Counted from the stretch's first letter, positions 1 through 10,786 are shown. The stretch is DNA of 64,000 nucleotides from Streptomyces spororaveus (GCF_016755875.1 NZ_BNED01000005.1:4478001-4542000), one strand, 5' to 3'. Numbers and translations: made by a program. The notes: generated by a model from the sequence alone, not told the origin.

Positions 1-1455
1 GACCGGCCCCGCGGCCGGAGCGCCGGCCGGGGATCCCGGCCGGTCGGCGGAAACCACCAGCGCCGCCAGCGCCGTTGTCACGGGGACCGAGGCCACCAGG
101 CCGATCGAGCCCACCAGCGTCCGTACGATCTCCTCCGCCACCAGCTCGCTGTTGGCCACCGAACCCATGCTGCTGTTCGCGATCGAGAACAGCAGGAGCA
201 GCGGCAGCGCGGCACCCGCGTAAGCCAGCACCAGCGTGTTGACCACCGATGCGATGTGGTCGCGACCGATCCTGATGGCCGCCCGGTACAGGGCGCGCGG
301 CCCCATCGAGGGGTCCGCGTGGTGCAGCTCCCACACCGCCGACGTCTGGGTGACCGTCACGTCGTCGAGCACGCCCAGCGATCCGATGATCACACCCGCG
401 AGCAGCAAACCGCTCATGTCGATGTCCGGGTACAACCCGTGGATCAGCCCGGTGTTGTCGTCGGTGTTGCCGCTGAGGAACGCCCAGTCGATGAACCCCG
501 AGCCGAGCAGGCCGATCAGCAGCAGCGAGACGAGCGTGCCGAGAACGGCCACCGAGGTGCGGGCGGTCAGCCCGTGGCACATGTAGAGCGCGATCAGCAT
601 GATGGCGCTCGCCCCGACCACCGCGACGACCAGCGGGTTCGAACCCTGCAGGATGGCCGGGAGGATGAAGAGGGTCAGCACGCCGAAGCTGACCACCAGG
701 GCGACCAGCGCGAACAGCCCGCGCATCCGCCCGACGACGACGACCGCGACCGCGAAGATGCCGGCCAGCAGCGCCATCGGGAGCTTGCGGTTCACGTCGA
801 TCACCGAGTACTGGAGGTCGCGCGGGGCGTCCGGCGCATACGCCACCACCACCTCCTGGCCGTCCTCCAACTGCCGTGGCGCGCCCGGCTGGACGATCTC
901 CACGAAGGTGCGGCCCTTGTCCGGGCCGCTGGTGACCTCGACGGTGGCCTTCTTGCACTCACCTCTCCGCGCGGCCTGCGCCGCACCGCCCCCGGAGGCG
1001 GCGGGGTTCCCGGACGACGCCGCCTGCCCGGCGTTCACCGATGCGCAGTCGACCTGTTCGATCGAGGCGACCACACCCTGCTGGGTCTGCCGGTCGAACC
1101 CCACCCCCGTGCGCTCGTGGCCCGGGGCGCCGCCCGGCCAGAGCACCACCATGCCGACGAAGACGGCCACGGCGAAGGGGATCAGTACGGCGGCGATGAC
1201 CTTGCGCAGGTGCTTCGAGACGGGGGCCGCCGGGCCGTGGCCATGGCTGTGGCCGTGGCCGTGGGACTGCCCCGAGGGGCGCCCGTCGGAGCCGCCGTCC
1301 GAGCCCCCGTGGGAGTGCGCGTCCGAGCCCCCGTGGGAGTGCGCGTCGGCGTGCCCTTCGGACGGTCTGGCGGACGGTCCGGGGTTCGCGTGCGCGTGGC
1401 CGTTGTGGCCACGGGTCTCAGTGGGCTCGGTGGGGGGCTGCAGCGAGGGCGTCAC
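1..1455 (-). CDS. YibE/F family membrane protein (3' end outside window)
   Basis: Reading the minus strand gives at least 485 codons with no stop, so the C-terminus lies beyond the left edge. The first ~85 residues are rich in His and Asp (SHGHGHSHGHGP and repeated HSHGGSDA), then a transmembrane segment (KVIAAVLIPFAVAVFVGMVV), an extracytoplasmic Cys-containing domain, and several hydrophobic helices carrying the YibE/F signature region (MLIALYMCHGLTARTS, GSLGVLDDVTVTQTSAVWEL, RIGRDHIASVVNTLVLAY). YibE/F proteins are membrane proteins of uncertain substrate; the His-rich tail suggests metal binding, which is inference. GTG at 1455 is chosen; an in-frame GTG at 1488 would add 11 residues. It is divergent from thiC. 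Confidence 0.85.
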   Translation of the reverse strand, partial: MTPSLQPPTEPTETRGHNGHAHANPGPSARPSEGHADAHSHGGSDAHSHGGSDGGSDGRPSGQSHGHGHSHGHGPAAPVSKHLRKVIAAVLIPFAVAVFVGMVVLWPGGAPGHERTGVGFDRQTQQGVVASIEQVDCASVNAGQAASSGNPAASGGGAAQAARRGECKKATVEVTSGPDKGRTFVEIVQPGAPRQLEDGQEVVVAYAPDAPRDLQYSVIDVNRKLPMALLAGIFAVAVVVVGRMRGLFALVALVVSFGVLTLFILPAILQGSNPLVVAVVGASAIMLIALYMCHGLTARTSVAVLGTLVSLLLIGLLGSGFIDWAFLSGNTDDNTGLIHGLYPDIDMSGLLLAGVIIGSLGVLDDVTVTQTSAVWELHHADPSMGPRALYRAAIRIGRDHIASVVNTLVLAYAGAALPLLLLFSIANSSMGSVANSELVAEEIVRTLVGSIGLVASVPVTTALAALVVSADRPGSPAGAPAAGPV

Positions 1456-1534
1456 CAGCAGATCATCGCAAGAGATGAGGGGGCCCACTGTTCAGCACGC
1501 CATGGATGACGCTAGCGTGGGGGCACCTTTGCAC

Positions 1535-3455
<1,921 letters not shown>

Positions 3456-3499
3456 GCGCGCAGGGCGCGGCAGGCGCGGTACGCGCAGGAACACACGGG

Positions 3500-3538
3500 G
3501 ACGGACCCGCGACCCATGGGGGGAGCCGCGGGCCCGTC
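3500..3538. terminator. Hairpin between convergent thiC and the 2-TM protein gene
   Basis: Arms 3500-3511 and 3527-3538 pair over 12 bp with one mismatch (GACGGACCCGCG against CGCGGGCCCGTC). There is no T-tract, as usual for Streptomyces terminators. It could serve both converging genes. Confidence 0.5.
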
Positions 3539-3584
3539 CACCGGTGAAGCGGTGACGCGCCCGACGGCACGCCACCGCCGGGCG

Positions 3585-4395
3585 TCACTCGGGATCGTGT
3601 TCGGGGCCGCCGAAGTCCGGGCTCGTGAAGTCCGGAGGCGAGTAGCCGGGCCGGGGGCTCTCCGACGGGGATCCCGGGCTGGTGAAGTCGGGCCGGCTGT
3701 ACCCCAGGTTGGGGATGCGTCCGGCCGCCGGTGTGCGGGGGGGTGGGAAAGCCCGGGCCGGCGCTCGGGTCGGCCAGTGCGTCCCGCAGGAACGGCACGA
3801 TGCCGCGCTCCAGCAGGGCGTGCCGCCAGGCCTCGCGGGCCCGCGCGACCTCGTCGGGTATCGCCTCGGTCTCGTCCGCGACCACCTCGGTCGCGCTGTT
3901 GCGGACCGCCGTCACCAGCAGCCCGATCACGGCGCAGAGCAGGGCGGCCGCGGTGAGCCCGCCGAAGAGCCAACCCGCCGTCAGCATGGTCTGGGCGAAG
4001 GCGGGTTCGGGCTCGATCATCTTCAGGATGTAGCCCACGAGCAGGAAGATCAGCATGGCGGTGCCCGCCAGGACCGGCGCGAGGACCGCGACCACGGCGC
4101 TGATGCCCGCGCCGCCGCCGCTCTGGCCGTCGTCCTCGTCTCCCGTCGTGCCGGCCGCGGTCAGGGCCTCGTCGCGTCGTTCCTCGCGGACCTTCACGTA
4201 GTGGCCGTACTCGGCGGCGGCCGCGGCCGCCAGCAGGGCGCTGGCCCCCTGGGCCATGGTGCGCAGCTGTTCGGCGTTCAGCCGTTCGCCGAGGGTGGCG
4301 AGCTCGGGCCGCTCGCGCGCGGCGCGCAGCGCCTCGTCGACGAGCCGGTCGAATTCCGGTCGGTCTTCGGTCAGCAGGTGCGGAGCGCTGGTCAT
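3585..4395 (-). CDS. Two-TM membrane protein with Pro/Ser-rich tail; apparent frameshift near 3737-3743
   Basis: From the ATG at 4395 (SD GGGGGA six bases upstream) the frame reads MTSAPHLLTEDRPEFDRLVD..., a soluble helical N-terminal half, then two transmembrane helices (AVVAVLAPVLAGTAMLIFLLVG and WLFGGLTAAALLCAVIGLLVT) and a charged segment. At a run of seven G (3737-3743 on the plus strand) the sensible protein moves into another frame: removing one base restores a tail with a twice-repeated motif GYS(R/P)PDFTSP ending ...FGGPEHDPE and a stop at 3585, 269 aa in all. Uncorrected, the frame runs on to 3208 across the 3' end of thiC. I do not recognise a function. A sequencing indel or a real frameshift are both possible. 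Confidence 0.7.
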
Positions 4396-4549
4396 GTGCA
4401 TCCCCCGATGCTCCGTAGAAGCCGGTATGCCCGCGTAGACCCGGGCGCCGGCACAAACGGAGGAGAGCCTGCTACGGATAGAGCGATGGTAGAGCGCCCA
4501 CGCCACGCCGTGACAGGGGCTTTCCGGAAATACCCCTCTCCGTAAGCTC

Positions 4550-5839
4550 TCAGTCGCTCAGGGGGAGTTGGACGACGAGCAGTTTGCCCGCCATCGTCAC
4601 TCCGCCGTCCATCGCGATGGCGAGCCCTTCCGCGTACACGTGCGGGCCGTCCACGGCCTCGGGGCCCCGCGACTCGTCGCCGTCCTCGGTGCCCACTTCG
4701 CCGAGCAGGTAGGGGATGGGGCTGTGCCCGTGGACGACGCGGCTGCCGCCGTAGGTGTCGAGGAGTTCACGTACGGCCGCCGGGCCGGTTCCCTCGTCGC
4801 GGAAGGCGAACCGCTTGGTGAACTTGCGGAAGAGGTCCCAGGTGATGTCGGCGTCGCCGCGGTTGAGGAGCTCGTGGATGGTGTCGTTGACGTCCTCGAC
4901 GGAGTCGCCGTAGTCGAGGTAGGCCGTGGTGTCGGAGTGCAGCAGCAGGTGGCCCTCCTCCAGGACGGCCGCGTCCAGGCGGGACATCCACTGGAGGTGG
5001 ACGTCCTGCAGGCGCTCCATGTCGGTGCGCTGGCCGCCGTTGAGGAGCCAGGCGGCCTGGAAGGTGGCGGTGCCCGCGCCGGAGACCACCGGGGTGTCGC
5101 CGAACCGCTTGGCGCCGATGAGCAGGAGTTCGTGATTGCCCATCAGGGCCTTGCAGTAGCCGCCGGCGGCGGCGGCCTCGGCGGACAGCCGCATGACGAG
5201 GTCGATGACGCCGATGCCGTCGGGGCCGCGGTCGGTGAAGTCGCCGAGGAACCAGAGCCGGGCGTTGCCGGCGGACCAGCGGCGCTCGGCGTCGATCAGA
5301 CCCTGGGCGTGGAGTTCGGTGACGAGCTCGTCGAGGTAGCCGTGGACGTCGCCGACGACGTAGAGCGGGCCGGGGCCCGCGGTCTGCTCCTGGGGCACGT
5401 ACTGGACCTGGACGGTGTCGCCCGGGCCGCCGAGTGCGCCGCGGCCAATGACGGGCAGGTCCCGGTAGGTGGGGGTGTAGCCCTCCGGCTGCTCGTCCTC
5501 GTCGGCGCCGTGGGGCGTCGCGTGCGCCGGTTCGGCGTCGGGGCGGGCGTGCAGGCGCGTGTCGGGGTACGGAGGCTGCTGCGCGGGCTGCTGCGGCCCC
5601 GCCGGCTGCAGCGGCACGGCAGGACGCTGCGCGGGCGCCTGCGGCGGGTAGCCCGGCTGCGGGGGCGTGTTCGGCGTGCCGTCCTCGTAGTACGCCGGGT
5701 ACTCGCCGTACACCGGGGGCTCCCCGGGCAGCCCGGATGATGTGGACACGGCGTACAGGGCGGGTTCGGTGACTGGAACCCGGAAGTCCCGCAGCGTGTC
5801 CGTCCGCATCGCGGGTCCCTGACCGGCCCCCTGAGTCAT
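4550..5839 (-). CDS. PPP-type metallophosphoesterase with proline-rich N-terminus
   Basis: About 429 residues. The C-terminal ~270 residues carry the full calcineurin-like motif series: GDVHG (near residue 163), GDFTDRGPDG, GNHELL and VHGHSPIP, which bind two metal ions and phosphate. The first ~140 residues are Pro/Gln-rich low complexity (APAQRPAVPLQPAGPQQPAQ), probably disordered. Substrate cannot be told; PPP relatives include Ser/Thr phosphatases and Ap4A hydrolases. ATG at 5839 is preferred because GGAGG stands seven bases upstream; an upstream ATG at 5872 has no such site and falls just after a hairpin. Confidence 0.85.
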   Translation of the reverse strand: MTQGAGQGPAMRTDTLRDFRVPVTEPALYAVSTSSGLPGEPPVYGEYPAYYEDGTPNTPPQPGYPPQAPAQRPAVPLQPAGPQQPAQQPPYPDTRLHARPDAEPAHATPHGADEDEQPEGYTPTYRDLPVIGRGALGGPGDTVQVQYVPQEQTAGPGPLYVVGDVHGYLDELVTELHAQGLIDAERRWSAGNARLWFLGDFTDRGPDGIGVIDLVMRLSAEAAAAGGYCKALMGNHELLLIGAKRFGDTPVVSGAGTATFQAAWLLNGGQRTDMERLQDVHLQWMSRLDAAVLEEGHLLLHSDTTAYLDYGDSVEDVNDTIHELLNRGDADITWDLFRKFTKRFAFRDEGTGPAAVRELLDTYGGSRVVHGHSPIPYLLGEVGTEDGDESRGPEAVDGPHVYAEGLAIAMDGGVTMAGKLLVVQLPLSD

Positions 5840-5876
5840 CGACCCCTCCACCACCGTCGCGCTGCCGTACACCTGC

Positions 5877-5907
5877 GGACCCTCCTGACCTCCAGGGAGG
5901 AGGGTCC
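5877..5907 (-). terminator. Hairpin ahead of the phosphoesterase gene
   Basis: GGACCCTCCT (5877-5886) pairs exactly with AGGAGGGTCC (5898-5907) across an 11-nt loop. It sits between the lacI-type gene and the phosphoesterase gene on the same strand, so it may end the upstream transcript or act as a leader structure. The remaining 5908-6124 holds no gene, but has degenerate direct repeats. Confidence 0.4.
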
Positions 5908-6026
5908 GTGATGTCGTGCGCCCATCATAGGAATGCGGCTCGCGCTCTGTGACGCACCAGGGGTGGTGAATCCTTTGCGGAGCCGATCGTTCCTACCGCT
6001 TTCTCCCGATATCGGCGTAGCTGAAA

Positions 6027-6094
6027 TCCTCGGCCGGTCCTTGGTAGGTGCTCGGTCGGTCGTCGGATGTTCCTCGGACGGTCCTCGGCCGGCC
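6027..6094. repeat. Degenerate direct repeats of a TCCTCGGnCGGTCCT unit
   Basis: TCCTCGGCCGGTCCT occurs at about 6027-6041 and again, with one change, at 6071-6085, with a further CTCGGCCGG immediately after. The stretch lies in the noncoding space downstream of the LacI-type gene. Meaning unknown; may be simple low complexity. Confidence 0.45.
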
Positions 6095-6124
6095 CTTCGG
6101 CAGGCCGACCGGACGGTCTGTCGG

Positions 6125-7216
6125 TCAGTCCTGGGCCGGCGAACGGGGCGGGCTGATGGTCGTGCGGGGCTGCCTGCGCTGCGACGAGGTGCGGATGATG
6201 AGTTCGGTCGGGACGACCTGCTCGACGGGGCGTCCGGCGTTCACTCCCTCGATCGCGTCGATGAGGAGCTGCACGACGGCGGTGCCGATGCGGCGGGGTT
6301 TCAGGGACAGGGTGGTGATGGGCGGTTCGGTGTTGGCGTAGACGGTGGACTCGCTGCAGCACACGAGCAGCAGGTCCTCGGGGACGCGCAGGCCGTAGCG
6401 GCGGGCGGCGGCGAGCAGGTCGGTGCCGTTGGGGTCGAAGAGCCCGTAGACCGCGTCGGGGCGGTCGGGGCGGGCCAGGAGCCGGTCGGCGGCCACGGCG
6501 CCCGCGCACGGGTCGTGGGCGGGGTAGGACTCGTACACGGGGTCCTGGCCGACGCGCTCGCACCAGCTCAGGTAGGCGGTGGTGGAGAGCCGGGTGTAGG
6601 TGTCGGTGGTGGTCCCGGTGAGCAGGCCGATCCGGCGGGCGCCGGCGGCGGCGAGGTGGTCGAGCAGGCCGAGTACGGCGGCCTCGTGGTCGTTGTCGAC
6701 CCAGGCGGTGACGGGGAGGGAGCCTGCGGGGCGGCCGTCGGAGACCACGGGCAGACCCTGGCGGACCAGTTCGGTGACGACGGGATCGTGGTCGGAGGGG
6801 TCGATGACGACGGTGCCGTCGAGGGCGACGTTGGACCACACGTCGTGGCGGGAGGTGGCGGGGAGGATGACCAGGGCGTAGCCGCGGGCGAGCGCGGCGG
6901 AGGTGGCGGCCCTGGCCATCTCGGCGAAGTAGGCGAATTCGGTGAAGGTGAAAGGTTCATCCCCGTACGTCGTGACGGTCAGGCCGATGAGGCCGGACTT
7001 TCCGGTACGGAGGGTGCGGGCGGCGGCCGACGGGCGGTAGCCCAGCCGGTCGGCCACTTCGCGAACGTGGCGGCGGGTGGCGTCGGGCAGCCGTCCCTTG
7101 CCATTGAGCGCGTCGGAGACGGTTGTGATGGAGACGCCCGCCGCGGCGGCCACGTCCCTGATGCCGGCCCGGCCCTGTCGGCCGGCGGCCCGCCGGGTGG
7201 TCTCGGTCCGGCTCAC
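6125..7216 (-). CDS. LacI family transcriptional regulator
   Basis: About 363 residues: an N-terminal LacI helix-turn-helix (IRDVAAAAGVSITTVSDALN, roughly residues 15-34, with hinge RLGYRPSAAARTLRTGKS) followed by a periplasmic-binding-protein-like effector domain (SGLIGLTVTTYGDEPFTFTE ... YGLFDPNGTDLLAAARRYGLRVPEDLLLV). GTG at 7216 is chosen for the AGGGA eight bases upstream; an ATG at 7240 is also possible but nearly touches the candidate -10 TACTAT (7250-7255). The effector is unknown, although LacI members usually sense sugars. Divergent from the hisC-type gene, with a 385-bp region between them. Confidence 0.92.
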   Translation of the reverse strand: MSRTETTRRAAGRQGRAGIRDVAAAAGVSITTVSDALNGKGRLPDATRRHVREVADRLGYRPSAAARTLRTGKSGLIGLTVTTYGDEPFTFTEFAYFAEMARAATSAALARGYALVILPATSRHDVWSNVALDGTVVIDPSDHDPVVTELVRQGLPVVSDGRPAGSLPVTAWVDNDHEAAVLGLLDHLAAAGARRIGLLTGTTTDTYTRLSTTAYLSWCERVGQDPVYESYPAHDPCAGAVAADRLLARPDRPDAVYGLFDPNGTDLLAAARRYGLRVPEDLLLVCCSESTVYANTEPPITTLSLKPRRIGTAVVQLLIDAIEGVNAGRPVEQVVPTELIIRTSSQRRQPRTTISPPRSPAQD

Positions 7217-7281
7217 CTGATGCTTCCCTGCTGCTGTCATGGCGAGCCGATAGTAGGGCTCGGCGGGGAGGGTGGTCTGGG

Positions 7282-7291
7282 TGCATATGCA
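7282..7291. promoter_or_regulatory. Short palindrome TGCATATGCA upstream of the LacI-type gene
   Basis: A perfect 10-bp palindrome about 65 bp upstream of the regulator's start, in its likely promoter. It could be an autoregulatory site; short palindromes also occur by chance. Confidence 0.25.
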
Positions 7292-7337
7292 GGCGTTGAC
7301 AGGCACGTTTCTGCATGGTTCGCCACCCCCGATGACC

Positions 7338-7368
7338 TTGGAAATGAAGGCGTTTGATTGCTTAGAGT
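7338..7368 (+). promoter_or_regulatory. Candidate promoter towards the hisC-type gene
   Basis: TTGGAA (7338-7343), 19-bp spacer, TAGAGT (7363-7368): a fair match to a vegetative Streptomyces promoter, pointing to the aminotransferase gene, which would have a leader of over 220 nt including the 7473-7494 palindrome. Tentative. Confidence 0.3.
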
Positions 7369-7472
7369 GAGTGTGGGCCTTGTCGTCGGGTCCGGGCATG
7401 CCAAAACGATGCGATCTCGGGCCGTTCTCAACTCACCTGCACGAGGGATGCGCGCCACGGCGCAGGCCACCG

Positions 7473-7494
7473 GCGCACGCATATATGCGTGCGC
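7473..7494. promoter_or_regulatory. Perfect 22-bp palindrome between the LacI-type and hisC-type genes
   Basis: The 11-bp arm GCGCACGCATA is followed directly by its exact reverse complement TATGCGTGCGC. The AT centre inside very GC-rich surroundings and the position in a divergent regulatory region suggest an operator, perhaps of the adjacent LacI-type protein. The rest of 7217-7601 holds no gene. Confidence 0.6.
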
Positions 7495-7601
7495 TCCCCC
7501 GCATTCCAGGCGCCCCCATTCTCGGAACGGCGGAATCCTCATAAGGTGAGCAGTATTGAGTCGACGGCGACGTCGTACGGGACGGTCGAGGAGGACCTGC
7601 G

Positions 7602-8681
7602 GTGAGCGAGAAGAGCCCGAAGCTGCGCGCCGAGCTGGACGGCATTCCGACATACAAGCCCGGCAAGCCGGCTGCCGCGGGAGGGTCTGTCGCGTACAAG
7701 CTGTCCTCGAACGAGAACCCGTATCCGCCGCTGTCGGGCGTGCTGGAGACCGCGGTCGCCGCGGCCGGGAACTTCAACCGGTACCCCGACATGGCCTGCA
7801 CCGGCCTCGTGAACGAGCTCGCCGAGCGCTTCGGCGTGCCGGTCGAGCACATCGCCACGGGCACCGGCTCCGTCGGCGTGGCCCAGTCGCTGATCCAGTC
7901 GACCGCCGGCCCGGGCGACGAGGTGATGTACGCCTGGCGCTCCTTCGAGGCGTACCCGATCATCACGCAGATCTCGGGCGCGACCTCGGTGCGGGTCCCG
8001 CTGACCGACGGGGACGTGCACGACCTGGACGCCATGGCCGCGGCGATCACCGAGCGGACCCGGCTGATCTTCGTCTGCAACCCGAACAACCCCACCGGCA
8101 CGGCCGTGCGCCGCGCCGAGCTGGAGCGCTTCCTGGACCAGGTGCCCTCGGACATCCTGGTGGTCCTCGACGAGGCGTACCGCGAGTTCGTACGGGACGC
8201 GGACGTTCCGGACGGCATCGAGCTCTACCGCGACCGCCCGAACGTCGCCGTGCTGCGTACGTTCTCCAAGGCGTACGGGCTGGCGGGCCTGCGCGTCGGC
8301 TTCGCGGTCGCGCACGAGCCGGTGGCGGCGGCGCTGCGCAAGACGGCGGTGCCCTTCGGCGTCAGCCAGCTCGCGCAGGACGCGGCGGTGGCTTCGCTGC
8401 GCGCCGAGGACGAGCTGATGGGCCGCGTCGGGGCGCTGGTGGGCGAGCGCACGCGGGTGCGCGAGACGCTGGTCGCCCAGGGCTGGACCGTGCCGGACAC
8501 GCAGGCGAACTTCGTGTGGATGCGGCTGGGGGAGCGGACCGCCGAGTTCGCGGAGGCCTGCGAGAAGGCCGGTGTGGTGGTCCGGCCCTTCGCGGGCGAG
8601 GGCCTGCGGGTCACGATCGGTGAGACCGAGGCGAACGATCTCTTCCTGCACACGGCGGAGGCCTTCCGCAAGGAGCTCTAG
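7602..8681 (+). CDS. hisC: HisC-type PLP aminotransferase (histidinol-phosphate or aromatic amino acid transaminase)
   Basis: 359 residues, fold-type I aminotransferase. Visible motifs: SSNENPYPP substrate loop near residue 43, [21 protein letters not shown], and the PLP lysine in [15 protein letters not shown] (Lys223). It catalyses transfer between histidinol phosphate/imidazole acetol phosphate or, as with several actinobacterial second HisC copies, aromatic amino acids and their keto acids. It is not next to other his genes, which favours the second reading; pheA lies 31 kb away. GTG start at 7602. Confidence 0.9.
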   Translation: MSEKSPKLRAELDGIPTYKPGKPAAAGGSVAYKLSSNENPYPPLSGVLETAVAAAGNFNRYPDMACTGLVNELAERFGVPVEHIATGTGSVGVAQSLIQSTAGPGDEVMYAWRSFEAYPIITQISGATSVRVPLTDGDVHDLDAMAAAITERTRLIFVCNPNNPTGTAVRRAELERFLDQVPSDILVVLDEAYREFVRDADVPDGIELYRDRPNVAVLRTFSKAYGLAGLRVGFAVAHEPVAAALRKTAVPFGVSQLAQDAAVASLRAEDELMGRVGALVGERTRVRETLVAQGWTVPDTQANFVWMRLGERTAEFAEACEKAGVVVRPFAGEGLRVTIGETEANDLFLHTAEAFRKEL

Positions 8682-8720
8682 CCGGTGAGGCGCCCCTGGC
8701 GGTGAGGGGCCCGGTACGGC

Positions 8721-9089
8721 TCAGGCGAGCTCCACGCGGACGGGATCACCCTCGCGCACGGTGGACAGCAGGCGGGGGTCGCCGTCGAAGGAGCCGAGCA
8801 CGTTGCACGGGCTCGCCAGGCGGCTCTCGCCTCCGCGGGAGATGGGCGTGGGGCCGTAGGGCAGCGCGAGAGCGTCGCCCTCGGTCCAGAAGGCGACCGT
8901 GCCGGGGGCGACGACCTGCTGTGCGTCGTGCTCCAGGGCGACGGAGACTCCGGTGTCGAAGTAGACCTCCTCGCCCCAGGTGTTGGCGGAGGCGGAAATC
9001 GGAAGGGCCTCGGCCAGCGCCTTGCTGGTCGGGGTCTCGTCGAGGGTTGCGGTGAGCTGGCCCGCGGGCCAGGAGATTCGTATCTGCAT
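8721..9089 (-). CDS. Cyclophilin-like fold protein
   Basis: 122 residues starting MQIRISWPAGQLTATLDETP and ending ...REGDPVRVELA. Small proteins of this type adopt a cyclophilin-like barrel (TM1367-like family) of unknown activity; the EEVYFDTGVSVALE and VAFWTEGDALALPYGPTPIS segments are the recognisable parts. No Shine-Dalgarno is evident. An ATG at 9098 would add three residues but lies inside the 9097-9115 inverted repeat. Convergent with the aminotransferase gene, divergent from cydA. Confidence 0.75.
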   Translation of the reverse strand: MQIRISWPAGQLTATLDETPTSKALAEALPISASANTWGEEVYFDTGVSVALEHDAQQVVAPGTVAFWTEGDALALPYGPTPISRGGESRLASPCNVLGSFDGDPRLLSTVREGDPVRVELA

Positions 9090-9096
9090 GCGCCGC

Positions 9097-9115
9097 ATTC
9101 AACAATCTGTTGAAT
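9097..9115. promoter_or_regulatory. Inverted repeat ATTCAACA-N3-TGTTGAAT at the start of the cyclophilin-fold gene
   Basis: Two perfect 8-bp arms around ATC. It abuts the start codon of the minus-strand gene and is about 65 bp from the cydA promoter. The shape is that of a dimeric repressor operator (GntR- or IclR-like), but the regulator is unknown. Confidence 0.55.
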
Positions 9116-9164
9116 CGATTGGCTAGAGGGGTACCCCGCTCGAAGGTGGCTGAGGGCGGTGCGA

Positions 9165-9195
9165 CATAATGCTTGTGAATGTGAACGCGTTCACA
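9165..9195 (+). promoter_or_regulatory. cydA promoter with Rex operator
   Basis: A -10-like CATAAT (9165-9170) is followed by TGTGAACGCGTTCACA (9180-9195), a perfect 16-bp palindrome matching the Streptomyces Rex consensus TGTGAACNNNTTCACA. Rex senses NADH/NAD+ and in S. coelicolor represses cydABCD. The operator would cover the transcription start. I see no good -35. Confidence 0.88.
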
Positions 9196-9280
9196 AGCGT
9201 GTCCTGCTTCCTCCCGGTATGGAAGGAACCCGCCAGGCAGACTGCGGCTGTGACCACGGCGACGACAAGGAGAAGACGAC

Positions 9281-10786
9281 GTGGACCTAGCTTTGGCGCC
9301 GGAGACATTGGCGCGATGGCAGTTCGGCATTACGACCGTCTACCACTTCCTCTTCGTACCCCTGACGATCTCGCTCGCCGCCCTTACGGCGGGCTTGCAG
9401 ACGGCGTGGGTGCGCACCGAGAAGCAGAAGTACCTCAGAGCCACAAAGTTCTGGGGAAAGCTCTTCTTGATCAATATCGCGATGGGTGTCGTCACCGGCA
9501 TCGTCCAGGAGTTCCAGTTCGGCATGAACTGGTCCGACTACTCGCGATTCGTCGGCGACATCTTCGGGGCTCCCCTGGCCTTCGAGGCGCTGATCGCCTT
9601 CTTCTTCGAGTCGACCTTCATAGGTCTGTGGATCTTCGGCTGGGACAAGCTGCCCAAGAAGATCCACCTCGCCTGCATCTGGATGGTGTCCATGGGCACC
9701 ATCCTGTCCGCCTATTTCATCCTGGCGGCCAATTCCTGGATGCAGCACCCGGTCGGGTACCGCATCAACGAGGAGCGGGGCCGGGCGGAGCTGACCGACT
9801 TCTGGCTCGTGCTGACCCAGAACACCGCGCTCACCCAGTTCTTCCACACCATCACGGCCGCCTTCCTGGTCGGCGGCGCGTTCATGGCCGGAATCGCGGC
9901 CTTCCACCTGGCGCGCAAGAAGCACATCCCCGTCATGCGGAGCTCGCTGCGCCTCGGCCTGATCGTCATGATCATCGCCGGTATGGGCACGGCGATCAGC
10001 GGTGACCTGCTCGGCAAGGTCATGTACAAGCAGCAGCCCATGAAGATGGCCGCCGCGGAAGCGCTGTGGGACGGCGAGGCGCCCGCGCCCTTCTCCGTCT
10101 TCGCCTACGGAGACGTGGACAAGGGCCACAACAAGGTGGCGATAGAGGTCCCCGGCCTGCTGTCCTTCCTGGCCAACGACGACTTCACCTCCTTCGTCCC
10201 GGGCATCAACGACGTCAACAAGGCGGAGCAGGAGAAGTTCGGTTCCGGCGACTACCGGCCCAACATTCCCGTCGCCTACTGGGGCTTCCGCTGGATGATC
10301 GGCTTCGGAATGGCCTCCCTCGGTGTCGGGGTGCTGGGCCTGTGGCTGACCCGCAAGCGCTTCATGCTGCCGGCGGGCCTGCGTACCGGGGAGGACGAGG
10401 TCCCCCACCTGGTGCTCTTCAAGAAGCCGCTGAGCCCGAAGTTCGCCAACCTGTACTGGATCGTCGCGCTCTGGACGATGGGCTTCCCGCTCATCGCCAA
10501 CTCCTGGGGCTGGATCTTCACCGAGATGGGCCGCCAGCCCTGGGTGGTCTACGGGGTCCTGCGCACCAGGGACGCGGTCTCGCCGAACGTGTCCCAGGCC
10601 GAGGTGCTCACCTCGATGATCGGCTTCACGCTCCTCTACGCCGTGCTGGCCGTGATCGAGGTCAGGCTCATGGTCAAGTACGTCAAGGCCGGACCGCCCG
10701 AACTCACCGAGGCAGACCTCAATCCGCCCACCAAGATCGGCGGGGACGACAAGAACCCCGACCGGCCGATGGCCTTCTCGTACTGA
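9281..10786 (+). CDS. cydA: Cytochrome bd ubiquinol/menaquinol oxidase subunit I
   Basis: 501 residues with about nine transmembrane helices. Subunit I binds haems b558, b595 and d and oxidises quinol. Seen: the axial His in TTVYHFLFVPLTI (His22, equivalent to E. coli His19), the family motif GRQPWVVYG, and VAYWGFRWMIGFG. The Q-loop is the short actinobacterial type. GTG start with AAGGAG upstream. First gene of a Rex-controlled cydA-cydB-cydCD operon (18-bp gap to cydB); bd oxidase supports respiration at low oxygen. Confidence 0.98.
   Translation: MDLALAPETLARWQFGITTVYHFLFVPLTISLAALTAGLQTAWVRTEKQKYLRATKFWGKLFLINIAMGVVTGIVQEFQFGMNWSDYSRFVGDIFGAPLAFEALIAFFFESTFIGLWIFGWDKLPKKIHLACIWMVSMGTILSAYFILAANSWMQHPVGYRINEERGRAELTDFWLVLTQNTALTQFFHTITAAFLVGGAFMAGIAAFHLARKKHIPVMRSSLRLGLIVMIIAGMGTAISGDLLGKVMYKQQPMKMAAAEALWDGEAPAPFSVFAYGDVDKGHNKVAIEVPGLLSFLANDDFTSFVPGINDVNKAEQEKFGSGDYRPNIPVAYWGFRWMIGFGMASLGVGVLGLWLTRKRFMLPAGLRTGEDEVPHLVLFKKPLSPKFANLYWIVALWTMGFPLIANSWGWIFTEMGRQPWVVYGVLRTRDAVSPNVSQAEVLTSMIGFTLLYAVLAVIEVRLMVKYVKAGPPELTEADLNPPTKIGGDDKNPDRPMAFSY

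Noticed and set aside
8682..8720. Terminator between the hisC-type gene and the cyclophilin-fold gene
   Set aside because: Only short GC matches (GGGCC-type) could be paired; not convincing as a hairpin.
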